A stretch of DNA of 64,000 nucleotides from Streptomyces noursei ATCC 11455 (GCF_001704275.1 NZ_CP011533.1:8308001-8372000), one strand, 5' to 3'. Shown: positions 1 through 10,362, counted from the stretch's first letter. Translations and numbers: made by a program. The notes: a model not told the origin generated them from the sequence alone.

Positions 1-1
1 C

Positions 2-1672
2 GCGGAGCGCACGGTGCAGGCACCGCGATCCGAGCCCGCGCCTGCCCCGGTGTCCGGCACCGCGGTCGTCGCCCCTGAGGCGGCTCCGGTCCCGGCGCCC
101 CGGCCCGCACCCGCCCCGGTGGTGAGCCCCGAGCCGGCGCCCGCCGCCACCCCCGCAGCGGTGTCCGACCCGTCCGCGGTCATCCTCGACAAGGCCGCCG
201 CCGTCCTGGGCATCCCGGCCGACCGGATCGACACCTCGGCCCGGCTCACCGACTACGGCCTGGACTCGATCCTGGTCCTCCAGCTGACCAACGCCCTGCG
301 CGAGGAGTTCGGCGACGACGTCTCCTCCACCCTGCTCTTCGAGGTGGAGTCCATCGACGGCCTGTGCGCCCACTTCGCGGGCCCGGCCGGCGAACGGTGG
401 AACCTCTCGCGCGGGCAGCTGACCATGTACCGGGACCAGCGACGCTGCCCGGAGTCGACCGCCTACCATCTCCCGCTCCTCTTCGAGATCCACGGCGACC
501 TGGACGAGGCGGCACTGGAGCGGGCGATCCGCGCGCAGACGGCACTCCACCCGGTGCTGAGCGCGGTCCTCGGCGAGCGGGACGGCGAGCCATACCTGGA
601 CATCGACCCGACCAGGGTGCCGTCGTTCGAGCGGATCGACATCGCGGCCGCCTCGCGCGTCGCCCAACTGGCCAGGCTGCGGGAGCTGGTCAACATCCCG
701 TTCGACCTGGCGACGGGCCCGCTGGTCCGGACGCACCTGGTGACCCTCCCCGGTCGACGCCGGCTGCTGATGATCACCGCGCACCACATCCTGCTGGACG
801 GTACGTCGACCGCGGTCCTGGTCCGCACGCTCAAGGACGCCTACCGGGGCGGGGGGAACCCGAGCCGGGCCGCCTACGGCGACTTCGTCGCCTGGGAGGA
901 GGCGCTGCTGACCGGCCCACGGGCCGCGCGGCACCGCGACTACTGGGTCGGTGAGTTGGCGGCCCCGCGCAGGGCGCTCGCGCTGCCGTACGACCGGCCG
1001 TACGACCCGGAGCGGCTGCCCCGCGTGGACACGGTGACGTTCACGCTGCCGCCGGCACTGGCCACCGCACTCGCCGACACGGCACGGGAACACCGGGTCA
1101 GCGTGGCGACCGTGCTCTTCGCGACGTACGCGCGGTTCCTGCACGAGCTGACCGGACAGGACGACCTGATCCTGGGCATGACCGCCGCCGCCCGCTACGA
1201 GCAGCGGTTCCAGGACGTGGTCGGCCAGTTCGCCAACTGCCTGCCGATCCGCTGCGCGGTCACCGGCGGCCTCCCCGAACTGCTCGGTCCGCTCCAGCGC
1301 AAGGTGGTCGCCGGCATCGAGCACGGCGCCTACCCCTTGCTGGAGATCACCCGGGCGCTGGGGGCGGAGGACGAGCCGCTGGTACTGACCAACTTCCTGT
1401 TCCAGAACTTCGACGGCGCCGAACTGCTCACCAACGACGCGCCGGCCGGTCAGGGCGAGTTGGACCTGCGGCGGTTCGACGACCTGCCGTACGCCGGAGA
1501 GTACGTACTGTCCGCGGAGTTCTACCGGGAGGGCGCGGGCTACAAGGTGTTCCTCAAGTACGACACCCATGTCTTCAACGAAGCCACGGCGCGCCGTATG
1601 AGGGACGAGTGGCACGCGATCATCCGGGATGAACTGGGCCGGCACGGCGGGACGGCGGAACCGGACGCGTAG
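2..1672 (+). CDS. assembly-line synthase C-terminus: carrier protein plus terminal condensation domain (5' partial)
   Basis: The frame is open to the left edge, so this is the end of a larger PKS or PKS/NRPS protein; the first possible start is the GTG at 14. After an Ala/Pro-rich linker (about the first 50 residues) comes a carrier domain with the phosphopantetheine site YGLDSI around residues 83-88. A condensation domain fills the rest, with the active-site motif HHILLDG near residue 255. There is no thioesterase or reductase after it. In known systems a terminal C domain releases the chain by forming an ester or amide with a separate acceptor; that role is inferred here. A strong hairpin follows the stop codon, so the protein ends its transcript. 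The carrier sequence looks more PKS-like than NRPS-like. Confidence 0.85.
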   Translation, partial: AERTVQAPRSEPAPAPVSGTAVVAPEAAPVPAPRPAPAPVVSPEPAPAATPAAVSDPSAVILDKAAAVLGIPADRIDTSARLTDYGLDSILVLQLTNALREEFGDDVSSTLLFEVESIDGLCAHFAGPAGERWNLSRGQLTMYRDQRRCPESTAYHLPLLFEIHGDLDEAALERAIRAQTALHPVLSAVLGERDGEPYLDIDPTRVPSFERIDIAAASRVAQLARLRELVNIPFDLATGPLVRTHLVTLPGRRRLLMITAHHILLDGTSTAVLVRTLKDAYRGGGNPSRAAYGDFVAWEEALLTGPRAARHRDYWVGELAAPRRALALPYDRPYDPERLPRVDTVTFTLPPALATALADTAREHRVSVATVLFATYARFLHELTGQDDLILGMTAAARYEQRFQDVVGQFANCLPIRCAVTGGLPELLGPLQRKVVAGIEHGAYPLLEITRALGAEDEPLVLTNFLFQNFDGAELLTNDAPAGQGELDLRRFDDLPYAGEYVLSAEFYREGAGYKVFLKYDTHVFNEATARRMRDEWHAIIRDELGRHGGTAEPDA

Positions 1673-1687
1673 CAGCGGGTGAACGGG

Positions 1688-1724
1688 CCGGGCCGCGGAG
1701 ACGTTCGACGTCTCCGCGGCCCGG
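1688..1724. terminator. perfect 17-bp hairpin, bidirectional terminator
   Basis: Two perfectly complementary 17-base arms (1688-1704 and 1708-1724) flank a 3-base loop. The hairpin lies between the convergent synthase (stop at 1672) and the OYE gene (stop at 1755), so it can serve both strands. There is no long T-run, as is common in Streptomyces terminators. Confidence 0.8.
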
Positions 1725-1754
1725 CTGCGGTGTCCGCCCCGTAGAAGAGAGGGG

Positions 1755-2843
1755 TCAGACCAGGGTCTGGAGCACGGCGGGGTCGTAGGCGACGGTCCGG
1801 TCCAGTTCACCGCGCAGCGCCTTCGCCGCCCAGTCCGGGTTGGCCAGCAGCGTCCGGCCCACCGCGACGAGGTCGAACTCGTCGCGCTCCAGGCGCGCCA
1901 CCAGCTCCTCGATGCCGGCCAGGCCGGCCTCCTTGGTGAGGCCCTGGGCGAACTCGCCTTCCCCGTACTGCCGGTCCAGGCCCACCGAGCCGACCGTCAC
2001 GGTGGCCCTGCCGGTGAGCTTGCGCACCCAACCGGCCAAGTTGAGCTCGCTGCCGTCGAATTCGGGCAGCCAGTAGCGGCGGGTGGAGGCGTGGAACGCG
2101 TCCACCCCGGCGTCGGCCAGCGGGGTCAGCAGCTGCGCCAGCTCGTCCGGGCTCTTCGCGATGCGGGCCTCGTAGTCGCCGAGCTTCCACTGGGACAGCC
2201 GGAAGAAGATCGGGAATCCGGGGCGGACGGCCGCACGGACGGCCCGCACTATCTCGGCGCCGAACCGGGCCCGGGCGGCCGGGGCGCCGCCGTAGCCGTC
2301 GGTGCGCCGATTGGTGCGGCTCCACAGGAAGTTGTCGATCAGATATCCGTGCGCGCCGTGCAGCTCGACGCCGTCGAACCCGAGCCGCTCGGCGGTCGCC
2401 GCGGCCTCGGCGAAGGCGGCCACCGTGGCGTCGATGTCCGCCTGGGTCATGGCCTTGCCGGCCGGCGCGCCGTCCAGGCCGAGCCCGGAGGGGTTGTCGG
2501 CGGGCGGCTCGGCCCCGGTGCGCACGGCCCCGGTGTGCCACAGCTGCGGGATGATCTTCCCGCCGGCCTGGTGCACCTGCCGCACCACGTGGGCCCAGCC
2601 GGCGAGCGCCTGCTCGCCGTAGAAGTGCGGCACGCCGTCGTACGCGCCGGCCGCGGGGCGGTCGATGTAGGTGCCCTCGGTGATGATCAGTCCGACCTGG
2701 TGGGCCGCCCGGCGGGCGTAGTACTCCGCCACGGCCGGTCCCGGCACGCCACCGGGGGACTGCATCCTGGTCATCGGGGCCATCACGATCCGATTGGGGA
2801 CCGTCAGATCTCCCACGGTGAACGGCTCGTCCAGGGTGGCCAT
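1755..2843 (-). CDS. old yellow enzyme family NAD(P)H:flavin ene-reductase
   Basis: A 362-residue FMN enzyme of the OYE/NemA family, which reduces activated C=C bonds of enones using NAD(P)H. Visible family features are the N-terminal PNRIVMAPMTRMQS segment, the substrate-binding HGAHGYL motif near residue 170 with a FLW..TNRRTDGYGG segment after it, and a C-terminal VGRTLLANPDW phosphate-binding stretch. The ATG at 2843 was chosen because a GGGAGGA ribosome site lies 5 bases upstream; a longer frame to 2867 lacks one. It is divergent from the SDR at 3124 across a palindrome. In this setting it probably reduces a double bond of the cluster product or precursor; the substrate cannot be read from sequence. 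Confidence 0.9.
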   Translation of the reverse strand: MATLDEPFTVGDLTVPNRIVMAPMTRMQSPGGVPGPAVAEYYARRAAHQVGLIITEGTYIDRPAAGAYDGVPHFYGEQALAGWAHVVRQVHQAGGKIIPQLWHTGAVRTGAEPPADNPSGLGLDGAPAGKAMTQADIDATVAAFAEAAATAERLGFDGVELHGAHGYLIDNFLWSRTNRRTDGYGGAPAARARFGAEIVRAVRAAVRPGFPIFFRLSQWKLGDYEARIAKSPDELAQLLTPLADAGVDAFHASTRRYWLPEFDGSELNLAGWVRKLTGRATVTVGSVGLDRQYGEGEFAQGLTKEAGLAGIEELVARLERDEFDLVAVGRTLLANPDWAAKALRGELDRTVAYDPAVLQTLV

Positions 2844-3006
2844 TTTTTCCTCCCGAGATGTCGGCACTGATTAAATCGATGTTCCGGGCGCCCGATTCGC
2901 CAACTCGGCAATGCATTTACCGGGTTGCGCGCAAACCGTTCTGGTCGCCCTTCGACAGCGCAAGATTATCGGTGCTGGTGAGCGCAGCGTCCAGTCGGTG
3001 CGATTG

Positions 3007-3029
3007 CTGGATCGCACAATGCGATCCAG
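3007..3029. promoter_or_regulatory. 10+3+10 palindrome between divergent OYE and SDR genes
   Basis: CTGGATCGCA, a 3-base spacer and the exact reverse complement TGCGATCCAG lie in the 280-bp divergent region, about 95 bp before the SDR start. Size and symmetry fit a dimeric repressor operator such as a TetR or MarR site. No such regulator gene lies next to it in the window, so its binder is unknown. Confidence 0.55.
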
Positions 3030-3123
3030 TGCATCGAAATAATCAGCTTGACCCCTGTCGGCGGGCCCGTGGATAGTTTCCCTAGCCATTCCGCATCGCC
3101 CCGCCAAGCTGGAGTGAAACCCG

Positions 3124-3897
3124 GTGAGTGAAATTCGCGTTACTGCAGACATTCCCAAGGAGTTGGCAGGCAAGCGGGCCGTGGTGACCGGCGGCAGCCG
3201 CGGTATCGGCGCCGCCATCGTGCAGCACTTCCTCGACGCCGGAGCCAGCGTCGTCACCTCCGCCCGCAGCGCCACCGAGGACACCCCGTCCGCTGCCACG
3301 TTCGTGAAAGCCGACCTCAGCACGCGCGACGGTGTGCGCGAATTCGCGGATGCCGCGCTGGACACGCTCGGCGGCGTGGATATCGTCGTCAACAACGCGG
3401 GTGGCTGCCGAGCCTTTCAGAGCGCGCTGGACATCGAGAACGACTGGCAGTACACGATGGACATCAACTTCCTCGCCGCCGTCCGACTCAATTCGGCACT
3501 CGTGCCGGCGATGCGCGAGAGCGGCGGCGGGGCGATCGTGCACGTCTCGTCCATCGCCACCATTTCGTCCTACCCGATGATCCTGCACTACGCCGCCGCG
3601 AAGTCCGCCCTCGAAACGTACAGCAAGGGGCTCGCGGCCCAATTGGCGCCGGAGGGAATCCGCGTCGTCGCCGTCTCGCTGGGCAATGTGATGACGCCCG
3701 GGGCGGACGAGGCGCGCGAGAAGATCGTCGATTATCTCGGCGCCGAATCGGAAGAGTGGGCCGACGAAATTCCGCTCGGACGTCTCGGCCAACCCCGGGA
3801 CATCGCCGAGGCGGTGGGCTTCCTGGCCTCGCCGCGCGCCGCGTGGATCACCGGCAGCAGCCTCGTCATCGACGGCGGGAAGATCGCGGCCCTGTGA
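3124..3897 (+). CDS. SDR-family NAD(P)-dependent oxidoreductase
   Basis: A 257-residue classical short-chain dehydrogenase/reductase. The Rossmann motif TGGSRGIGAA is near residue 22, the NNAG motif is present, and the catalytic HVSS serine and YAAAK motif are both visible. The C-terminus ends in the usual TGSSLVIDGG segment. The GTG start at 3124 has GGAG 9 bases upstream. The 140-bp gap to the P450 at 4037 allows co-transcription with it and the carboxylic acid reductase. It could oxidise an alcohol or reduce a ketone in the pathway. The family is certain; the substrate is unknown. Confidence 0.88.
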   Translation: MSEIRVTADIPKELAGKRAVVTGGSRGIGAAIVQHFLDAGASVVTSARSATEDTPSAATFVKADLSTRDGVREFADAALDTLGGVDIVVNNAGGCRAFQSALDIENDWQYTMDINFLAAVRLNSALVPAMRESGGGAIVHVSSIATISSYPMILHYAAAKSALETYSKGLAAQLAPEGIRVVAVSLGNVMTPGADEAREKIVDYLGAESEEWADEIPLGRLGQPRDIAEAVGFLASPRAAWITGSSLVIDGGKIAAL

Positions 3898-4036
3898 CCC
3901 GCGGCGGACCGCGCGGCCCGCGCGCCGGCCGGGCATCGGCAGGTCCGCTTTCGTCGCCACTCCACGCGCTGCGGAATCCGCGCGACGCGCACGTATCCAT
4001 GGGTAACCGCCTGCCGGCACAGGAAGGACTGACACG

Positions 4037-5233
4037 ATGACCGCGACAGAGGAAGGGCCGCGGGCCTATCCGTTCGGTCCGGCCGACAAACTCAACGTGG
4101 ACGCGACGCTGGCCGAGATATCCGGCGAGGAGCCGATACTGCGCGTGCGCCTGCCCTTCGGCGGCGACGGCTGGCTGGTGACGCGGCACGCGGACGTCAA
4201 GACGGTGCTGGCCGATCCCCGGTTCAGCCGCGCCGCCGCCGTGGGCGACCACGTACCGCGCACGGTCGCCGTCGGGCTGCCCCGTACCTCCATGCTGAGC
4301 ATGGACCCGCCGGAACACAGCCGGCTGCGGCGCAGGGTGGCCAACGCGTTCACCGTGCGCCGGGTGGAGAAGCTCCGCCCGCGCGTCGAGGAGATCGTCG
4401 ACGGCCTGCTCGACACCATGATCGACGCGGGGGCGCCCGCCGACCTGACCCAGGCGCTGACCTGGTCGCTGCCGATCACGGTGATCTGCGAACTGCTCGG
4501 CGTGCCCATGGCCGACCGCGACCGGTTCAACGTCTGGGTGGACGGCCTGCTGATGCTCTCCGACCCGGAACAGTCCGCGCAGGCCCGCGGGCATCTCAAC
4601 GATTACCTCGGCGGTCTGATCGCCCAGCGCCGCATCGAACCCACCGAGGACCTGCTCGGCGAACTGGTCGCCGCACCGGACGACGAGGACGGGCTCCGGG
4701 ACGAGGAACTGGTCAGCCTCGGGGTCAGCCTGCTGTCCGCCGGCCAGGAGGCCACCGCCAACCAGATCGGCAACTTCGTCTACACGCTGCTGACCAGGCC
4801 CGAGCTGTGGGAGAAGCTCGTCGCGGACCCCGGCCTGATCCCCGACGCCGTCGAGGAGCTCTCCCGGTACATCCCGATCAGCGCCTCCGCCGGCTTCACC
4901 CGGATCGCCACCGCGGACGTCGAGCTGAGCGGGCAGACCGTCCGTGCCGGCGAGGCGGTGGTCGCCGAGCTGGGGATGGCCAACCGGGACCCCGAGGTGT
5001 TCGAGCGGCCCGAGGAGATCGACTTCCACCGCGGGAGCGTCCCGCACGTCACCTTCGGACACGGCGTACACCACTGCCTCGGCGCGCAGTTGGCCAGGAT
5101 GGAGCTGCGCGTGGTCCTGGCGGCCCTGATGCGCCGACTGCCGGGGCTGCGCCTCGCGGTGCCGGCCGACGAGCTGACCTGGCGGACCGAGCGCCTGATC
5201 CGCGGGGTGGAGGCACTGCCGGTCCGCTGGTGA
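4037..5233 (+). CDS. cytochrome P450 with Ala in place of the I-helix Thr
   Basis: A 398-residue soluble bacterial P450, CYP107-like in appearance. The ExxR motif reads ELSR, and the heme loop FGHGVHHCLG carries the thiolate cysteine near residue 346. The I-helix segment reads AGQEAT: the acid is kept, but the following conserved Thr is Ala, as in P450eryF, where a substrate hydroxyl takes over proton relay. The ATG at 4037 follows an AGGAAGGA ribosome site. It probably hydroxylates or epoxidises the cluster product. No ferredoxin gene lies in the window, so the redox partner must come from elsewhere. Confidence 0.92.
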   Translation: MTATEEGPRAYPFGPADKLNVDATLAEISGEEPILRVRLPFGGDGWLVTRHADVKTVLADPRFSRAAAVGDHVPRTVAVGLPRTSMLSMDPPEHSRLRRRVANAFTVRRVEKLRPRVEEIVDGLLDTMIDAGAPADLTQALTWSLPITVICELLGVPMADRDRFNVWVDGLLMLSDPEQSAQARGHLNDYLGGLIAQRRIEPTEDLLGELVAAPDDEDGLRDEELVSLGVSLLSAGQEATANQIGNFVYTLLTRPELWEKLVADPGLIPDAVEELSRYIPISASAGFTRIATADVELSGQTVRAGEAVVAELGMANRDPEVFERPEEIDFHRGSVPHVTFGHGVHHCLGAQLARMELRVVLAALMRRLPGLRLAVPADELTWRTERLIRGVEALPVRW

Positions 5234-5389
5234 GCCCCTCACCGGGACCCTCGATCACCTGAGGGCGACGTCGCCGTACCCGGGCCCGGACCAGGCCCGA
5301 GTACGGGCCCGGATCCGACCGGTTGCCGCACGACGCCCCACTCATGCACGACCCGCCGACATCACTGGGACGCAACGGGAGAGCAGGTC

Positions 5390-8300
5390 ATGGCCGAACC
5401 ACTGGAGGCGATCAGCGCGACGGTGCATGATCCGGGCAGCTCACTTGCCGAGGTCATGGCGGCCGTCATGGAGGGCTACGGGGACCGCCCGGCCCTCGGC
5501 GAACGCGCCAAGGAACCCACGACGCAACGCCTGCTCCCCAGGTTCGACACCATCAGCTACCGCGAACTGTGGGCACGCATCCGGGCGCTCGCCGGCAAGT
5601 GGTACCACGACCCGACGTACCCACTGGGCGCCGGCGACCGGATCTGCCTCCTGGGCTTCACCAGCACCGACTACGCCACGTTGGACTTCGCCTGCATCCA
5701 CCTGGGCATCGTGTCCGTGCCCCTGCAGTCCAGCGCGCCGCTGTCCCAACTGCAGCCGATCGTCGCGGAGACCGAGCCGCACGTCCTCGCCTCGAACGTC
5801 GAGCGCCTGGACACCGCCGTCGAAGCCGCGATCGCGGTCCCCTCGATCCGGCGCCTGCTGGTGTTCGACTACCACCCCGAGGCCGCCGAACAGCGCGACG
5901 CCTTCGAGGCCGCCCGCCGGCGCCTGGCCGAGGCCGGCAGCCCGGTGGTCCTCGACACGCTGGCCGAGCTGATCGCGGACGGCACCGAACTGCCGCCCGC
6001 GCCCCTGTTCACCGCCGAACCGGGCGACGACCCGCTGGCCCTGCTCATCTACACGTCCGGCAGCACCGGGACGCCCAAGGGGGCCATGTACACCCAGCGG
6101 CTGGTCGGCAGCGCCTGGTACGGGTTCAGCTACGGGGCGGCGGACATGCCCCCGGTCAGCATCCTCTACATGCCGCAGAGCCATCTCGCCGGCCGCTATG
6201 CGCTGATGGGCTCGCTGGTGCGCGGCGGCATCGGCTACTTCACCGCCAAGAGCGACCTGTCCACCCTGTTCGAGGACATCGGTCTGATCCGCCCCACCGA
6301 GCTGACCATGGTGCCCCGCCTGTGCGACATGCTCTTCCAGCAGTACCAGAGCGAGCTGGACCGGCGGGCCGGTGAGGGGGGCGACGTCGAGACGGCGGTC
6401 AAGACGGACCTGCGGGAGAACTTCCTGGGCGGGCGCGTCGCCAAGGCGTTCTGCGGCACCGCCCCGCTGTCCCCCGAGGTGGCGGCCTTCGTCGAGTCCT
6501 GCCTCGGTCTCCACCTGTTCACCGGCTACGGCTCCACCGAAGCCGGCGGGGTGCTCCTCGACTCGGTGGTGCAGCGCTCGTTGGTGATCGACTACAAGCT
6601 GGCCGACGTCCCGGAACTGGGCTATTTCCGGACCGACCAGCCGCACCCGCGCGGCGAACTGCTGCTCAAGACGCATGCGATGTTCCCCGGGTACTACAAG
6701 CGCCCCGAGGTCACCGCCGCGGTCTTCGACGAGGACGGCTACTACCGGACCGGCGACATCATGGCCGAGACCGGACCCGACCGGCTGGTCTGGGTGGACC
6801 GCACCAAGGACGTCCTGAAGCTGTCCCAGGGCGAGTTCGTGGCCGTCGCCCGCCTGGAGACCGCCTTCGTCGGCAGCCCCCACATCCGGCAGATCTTCGT
6901 GTACGGCAACAGCGAGCGCGCCTATCTGCTGGCGGTGGTGGTGCCCGCCCCGGACGCGCTGGCCCGGGTCGGCGACGACGTCGAGGCGCTCAGGCCGCTG
7001 ATCGGCGAGGCCCTCCAGCAGATGGCCAAGGAGGCGGAGCTCAACTCGTACGAGATCCCACGGGACTTCCTGATCGAGACCGAACCCTTCAGCACCGAGA
7101 ACGGCCTGCTCGCCGACAGTCACAAACTGCTGCGCCCCAGGCTCCGGGAGCGGTACGGCGAAGCCCTGGAGCGACGGTACGCCCAACTCGCCGACGGGCA
7201 GGCCCGGCAGCTGCGCGAGCTGCGACAGGCCGGACCGGACCAGCCGGTGTGGGAGACGGTCGGGCGGGCCGCCCGGGCACTGCTGGGCTGCGCGACCACC
7301 GACGTGCGCGCCGACGCGCACTTCACCGACCTGGGCGGGGACTCCCTGTCCGCACTGTCCTTCTCCCACCTCATGCAGGAGATCTTCCACATCGAGGTCC
7401 CGGTCGGGGTGGTCATCAGTCCGGCCAACGACCTGGCACGGGTGGCCCGGTACATCGAGGCGGAACGCCGGTCCGGGGCGAAGCGGCCCACCGCCGCCTC
7501 GGTGCACGGCGCGCACGCCACCGAGATCCGCGCCGGCGACCTCACCCTGGACGCCTTCCTCGACGCGCCGACCCTCGCCGCCGCCCCGACGCTGCCCCGC
7601 CCCGACGGCGCGGTGCGCACCGTCCTGCTGACCGGGGCCACCGGCTACCTCGGCCGGTTCCTGTGCCTGGAATGGCTGGAGCGGCTGGCGCCCGCGGGCG
7701 GCAGGCTGATCTGCGTCGTCCGCGGCAGCGACGCGGCAGCGGCGGAGCGGCGGCTCACCGACGCCTTCGACACCGGTGACCCCGAACTGCTGGCGCACTA
7801 CCGGCAGTTGGCCGACGAAACCCTGGAAGTGCTCGCCGCCGACATCGGCGAACCGCACCTGGGTCTGGACGAGGACGCCTGGCACCGGCTGGCCGACACC
7901 GTGGACCTGATCGTCCACCCGGCCGCCCTCGTCAACCACGTCCTGCCCTACTCCCAGTTGTTCGGCCCCAACGTCGTCGGCACCGCCGAACTGATCCGGT
8001 TGGCGCTCACCTCCCGGATCAAACCCTTCACCTATGTGTCCACCGTCGCCGTACAGATGGGTGCCGCCGCCGGCGCCCTCGACGAGGACGCCGACATCCG
8101 CACCACCAGCCCGGTGCGGCGCATCGACGACGGCTACGCCAACGGGTACGCCAACAGCAAGTGGGCCGGCGAGGTCCTGCTCAGGGAGGCACACGACCTG
8201 TGCGGCCTGCCGGTCGCCACCTTCCGGTCGAACATGATCCTCGCGCACAGCAGACACCCGGGGCAGCTGAACGTCCCCGACGTGTTCACCCGCCTGCTGC

Positions 8301-8791
8301 TCAGCCTCGTCGCCACCGGCATCGCGCCGGGCTCCTTCTACCGCGGCGGCACCCGCGCGCACTACGACGGTCTGCCGGTCGACTTCACCGCCGAGGCCGT
8401 CGTCGCACTGGGCGCGGCGGCCACCGAGGGCCACCGGACCTTCAACGTGCTGAACCCGCACGACGACGGCATCTCGCTGGACACGTTCGTCGACTGGCTC
8501 ACCGAGGCCGGCCACCCGATCCGGCGGATCGACGACTACGACGCCTGGCTCGACCGCCTCACCGCCGCACTCCGCACCCTGCCGGAGAGACAGCGTCCGC
8601 ACTCGCTGCTGCCCCTGCTGCACGCCTTCGCGCACCCCGAGGAGGCCGTCCCCGGAGCGACGATCTCCGCCGAGCGGTTCCACGCCGCGGTACGAGCCGC
8701 CAAGGTCGGCCCCGACCAGGACATCCCCCACCTGTCGGCGGCCCTCCTGCGCAAGTACGTCGCCGACCTGCGCCGACTCGACCTGCTCTAG
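5390..8791 (+). CDS. car: carboxylic acid reductase (A-T-R)
   Basis: A 1133-residue protein with the three-domain layout of carboxylic acid reductases. The adenylation domain has the core [11 protein letters not shown] motif near residues 221-231 and a [10 protein letters not shown] segment. The carrier domain has a GGDSL phosphopantetheine site near residue 650. The thioester reductase domain starts near 745 with TGATGYLG and has the YxxxK motif of [10 protein letters not shown] near 917. The enzyme activates an acid with ATP, loads it and releases an aldehyde with NADPH. It needs a phosphopantetheinyl transferase, not seen here. A GGGAGAG site precedes the ATG. Its place between two P450s suggests it reduces an oxidised side chain or a free acid intermediate. 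Confidence 0.93.
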   Translation: MAEPLEAISATVHDPGSSLAEVMAAVMEGYGDRPALGERAKEPTTQRLLPRFDTISYRELWARIRALAGKWYHDPTYPLGAGDRICLLGFTSTDYATLDFACIHLGIVSVPLQSSAPLSQLQPIVAETEPHVLASNVERLDTAVEAAIAVPSIRRLLVFDYHPEAAEQRDAFEAARRRLAEAGSPVVLDTLAELIADGTELPPAPLFTAEPGDDPLALLIYTSGSTGTPKGAMYTQRLVGSAWYGFSYGAADMPPVSILYMPQSHLAGRYALMGSLVRGGIGYFTAKSDLSTLFEDIGLIRPTELTMVPRLCDMLFQQYQSELDRRAGEGGDVETAVKTDLRENFLGGRVAKAFCGTAPLSPEVAAFVESCLGLHLFTGYGSTEAGGVLLDSVVQRSLVIDYKLADVPELGYFRTDQPHPRGELLLKTHAMFPGYYKRPEVTAAVFDEDGYYRTGDIMAETGPDRLVWVDRTKDVLKLSQGEFVAVARLETAFVGSPHIRQIFVYGNSERAYLLAVVVPAPDALARVGDDVEALRPLIGEALQQMAKEAELNSYEIPRDFLIETEPFSTENGLLADSHKLLRPRLRERYGEALERRYAQLADGQARQLRELRQAGPDQPVWETVGRAARALLGCATTDVRADAHFTDLGGDSLSALSFSHLMQEIFHIEVPVGVVISPANDLARVARYIEAERRSGAKRPTAASVHGAHATEIRAGDLTLDAFLDAPTLAAAPTLPRPDGAVRTVLLTGATGYLGRFLCLEWLERLAPAGGRLICVVRGSDAAAAERRLTDAFDTGDPELLAHYRQLADETLEVLAADIGEPHLGLDEDAWHRLADTVDLIVHPAALVNHVLPYSQLFGPNVVGTAELIRLALTSRIKPFTYVSTVAVQMGAAAGALDEDADIRTTSPVRRIDDGYANGYANSKWAGEVLLREAHDLCGLPVATFRSNMILAHSRHPGQLNVPDVFTRLLLSLVATGIAPGSFYRGGTRAHYDGLPVDFTAEAVVALGAAATEGHRTFNVLNPHDDGISLDTFVDWLTEAGHPIRRIDDYDAWLDRLTAALRTLPERQRPHSLLPLLHAFAHPEEAVPGATISAERFHAAVRAAKVGPDQDIPHLSAALLRKYVADLRRLDLL

Positions 8792-9049
8792 GACCTGTCC
8801 GACCCTGACCCATCGGACGGACCTCAGGTCGTCGCAACGGGGCCGCGTGCGGGGCGCGGATCAGCCGTCGGACGCATGGGACACGTTCAGGGCGGAGAAC
8901 GCGACGCGGGCCCCCACGGGTCGACGGACCCGTGAGGGCAGCCCGCCGGCCGCGCCGCGGCGCGCCCTGGCGGCTGCCCGGCGGCGGGGATACGCTGCCC
9001 TGCCGTTCCTCGGGTGGCGTCATCTCGGGCCTTTCAAGGAGGAGTCAGG

Positions 9050-10303
9050 GTGGAACGCTCCGCTGCCGAACCGCACCGCATGAACCCTTCCGGCGGCTGT
9101 CCGCACGCCGACAACGCCCGACTGCGCGCCCGCGGATCCGTCGTCCCCGTCGTGCTGCCCGGCGAGATCGAGGGCATGGCCGTGCTCGGGCACGAAGCGC
9201 TCAAGGCGTTCCTCGGGCACCCCGACGTCGCCAAGAGCGCCCGGCACTTCACGTTGCTGCGCGAGGGCGCGATCCCCGAGGGGTGGCCGCTGCGGACCTT
9301 CGCGACCGTGCGGAGTATGACCACCGCCGACGGGGCGGACCATCGGCGGCTGCGGTCGTTGGTCAGCCGGGCGTTCACCTCCCGACGCGTGGCCGAACTC
9401 CAGCCGCGAGTCGAGGAGTTGACGGACGCGCTGCTCGACGAACTGGCGCGCGCCGCCGCGGCGGGCGGTGGAGTCGCCGATCTGCGCCGCCACTTCGCAC
9501 TGCCGCTGCCCATGGGGGTCATCAGCGAACTGCTCGGCGTGGACGTGGCCCACCGCGACCGGCTGCACGCCCTGTCCACACAGGTGGTGACCACCGACAT
9601 CGGCTCGCGGCAGGCCGTCGCCGCCAACCGCGAGTTCGTCGCCGTGCTCGGCGAGATCGTGGCGGCCAAGACCGAGTGCCCCGGTGACGACCTCACCACC
9701 TCGCTCCTCGCCGCCCGGGACGACGACGGCGACCGGCTGTCCGCGCAGGAGCTGATCGGCACCCTGCTGCTGATGATCGTCGCGGGACACGAGACCACAC
9801 TGAACCTCATCACCAATGCGGTACGGGCCCTGTGCGCACACCCCGACCAACTGGCACGCGTCCGCGGGCAACAGGCGGACTGGGGCGACGTGGTCGAGGA
9901 GACACTGCGATGGGATGCGCCCGTCAGCTACTTCCCGTTCCGCTATCCCGTGCGGGATCTGACGGTGGACGGGACGGTCGTCCCGAAGGGCACTCCGGTA
10001 CTGGCCGGGTACTCCGCGGCCGGGCGCGATCCGGCCGCCCACGGGCCGGACGCCGACCGCTTCGACGTGACGCGGCCAGGGCGGCCCGGTGCGGTGCGCC
10101 ATCTGTCGCTCGGGCAGGGCGCCCACTACTGCCTCGGCGCACCGCTGGCCCGCTTGGAGGCCGAAACCGCGCTCCGGCGGCTGTTCGAGCGGTTCCCGAA
10201 GTTGGAACTCGCCGTACCCGAAGGGGAGTTGCCACGCCACTCTGGCTTCGTCGGCAACAGCGTGGACGCGCTTCCGGTACGCCTGTCGCCCGACACCCCG
10301 TAG
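9050..10303 (+). CDS. cytochrome P450
   Basis: A 417-residue P450. The I-helix motif AGHETT is canonical, unlike the P450 at 4037. ExxR reads ETLR, and the heme loop LGQGAHYCLG holds the cysteine, with Leu where Phe is usual at the loop start. The GTG at 9050 was chosen for its strong AAGGAGG site 6 bases upstream; earlier in-frame starts have none. About 260 bp separate it from the reductase gene, so it may have its own promoter. It is a probable second oxidation step of the cluster; the substrate is unknown. Confidence 0.9.
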   Translation: MERSAAEPHRMNPSGGCPHADNARLRARGSVVPVVLPGEIEGMAVLGHEALKAFLGHPDVAKSARHFTLLREGAIPEGWPLRTFATVRSMTTADGADHRRLRSLVSRAFTSRRVAELQPRVEELTDALLDELARAAAAGGGVADLRRHFALPLPMGVISELLGVDVAHRDRLHALSTQVVTTDIGSRQAVAANREFVAVLGEIVAAKTECPGDDLTTSLLAARDDDGDRLSAQELIGTLLLMIVAGHETTLNLITNAVRALCAHPDQLARVRGQQADWGDVVEETLRWDAPVSYFPFRYPVRDLTVDGTVVPKGTPVLAGYSAAGRDPAAHGPDADRFDVTRPGRPGAVRHLSLGQGAHYCLGAPLARLEAETALRRLFERFPKLELAVPEGELPRHSGFVGNSVDALPVRLSPDTP

Positions 10304-10323
10304 CGCCGCGCGGGCATGCTCGC

Positions 10324-10362
10324 GCACGGGCGCCCGCCGGCGGGGACGGCGGACGCCCGTGC
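10324..10362. terminator. long hairpin after the P450
   Basis: 16-base arms (10324-10339 and 10347-10362) pair with one mismatch around a 7-base loop. It lies between the convergent P450 stop (10303) and the HtaA remnant stop (10401). Confidence 0.7.

Noticed and set aside
5281..5313. Direct repeat CGGGCCCGGA twice, 23 bp apart, before the CAR gene
   Set aside because: Self-complementary G/C words are common here, and no stable stem or known site spacing is evident.
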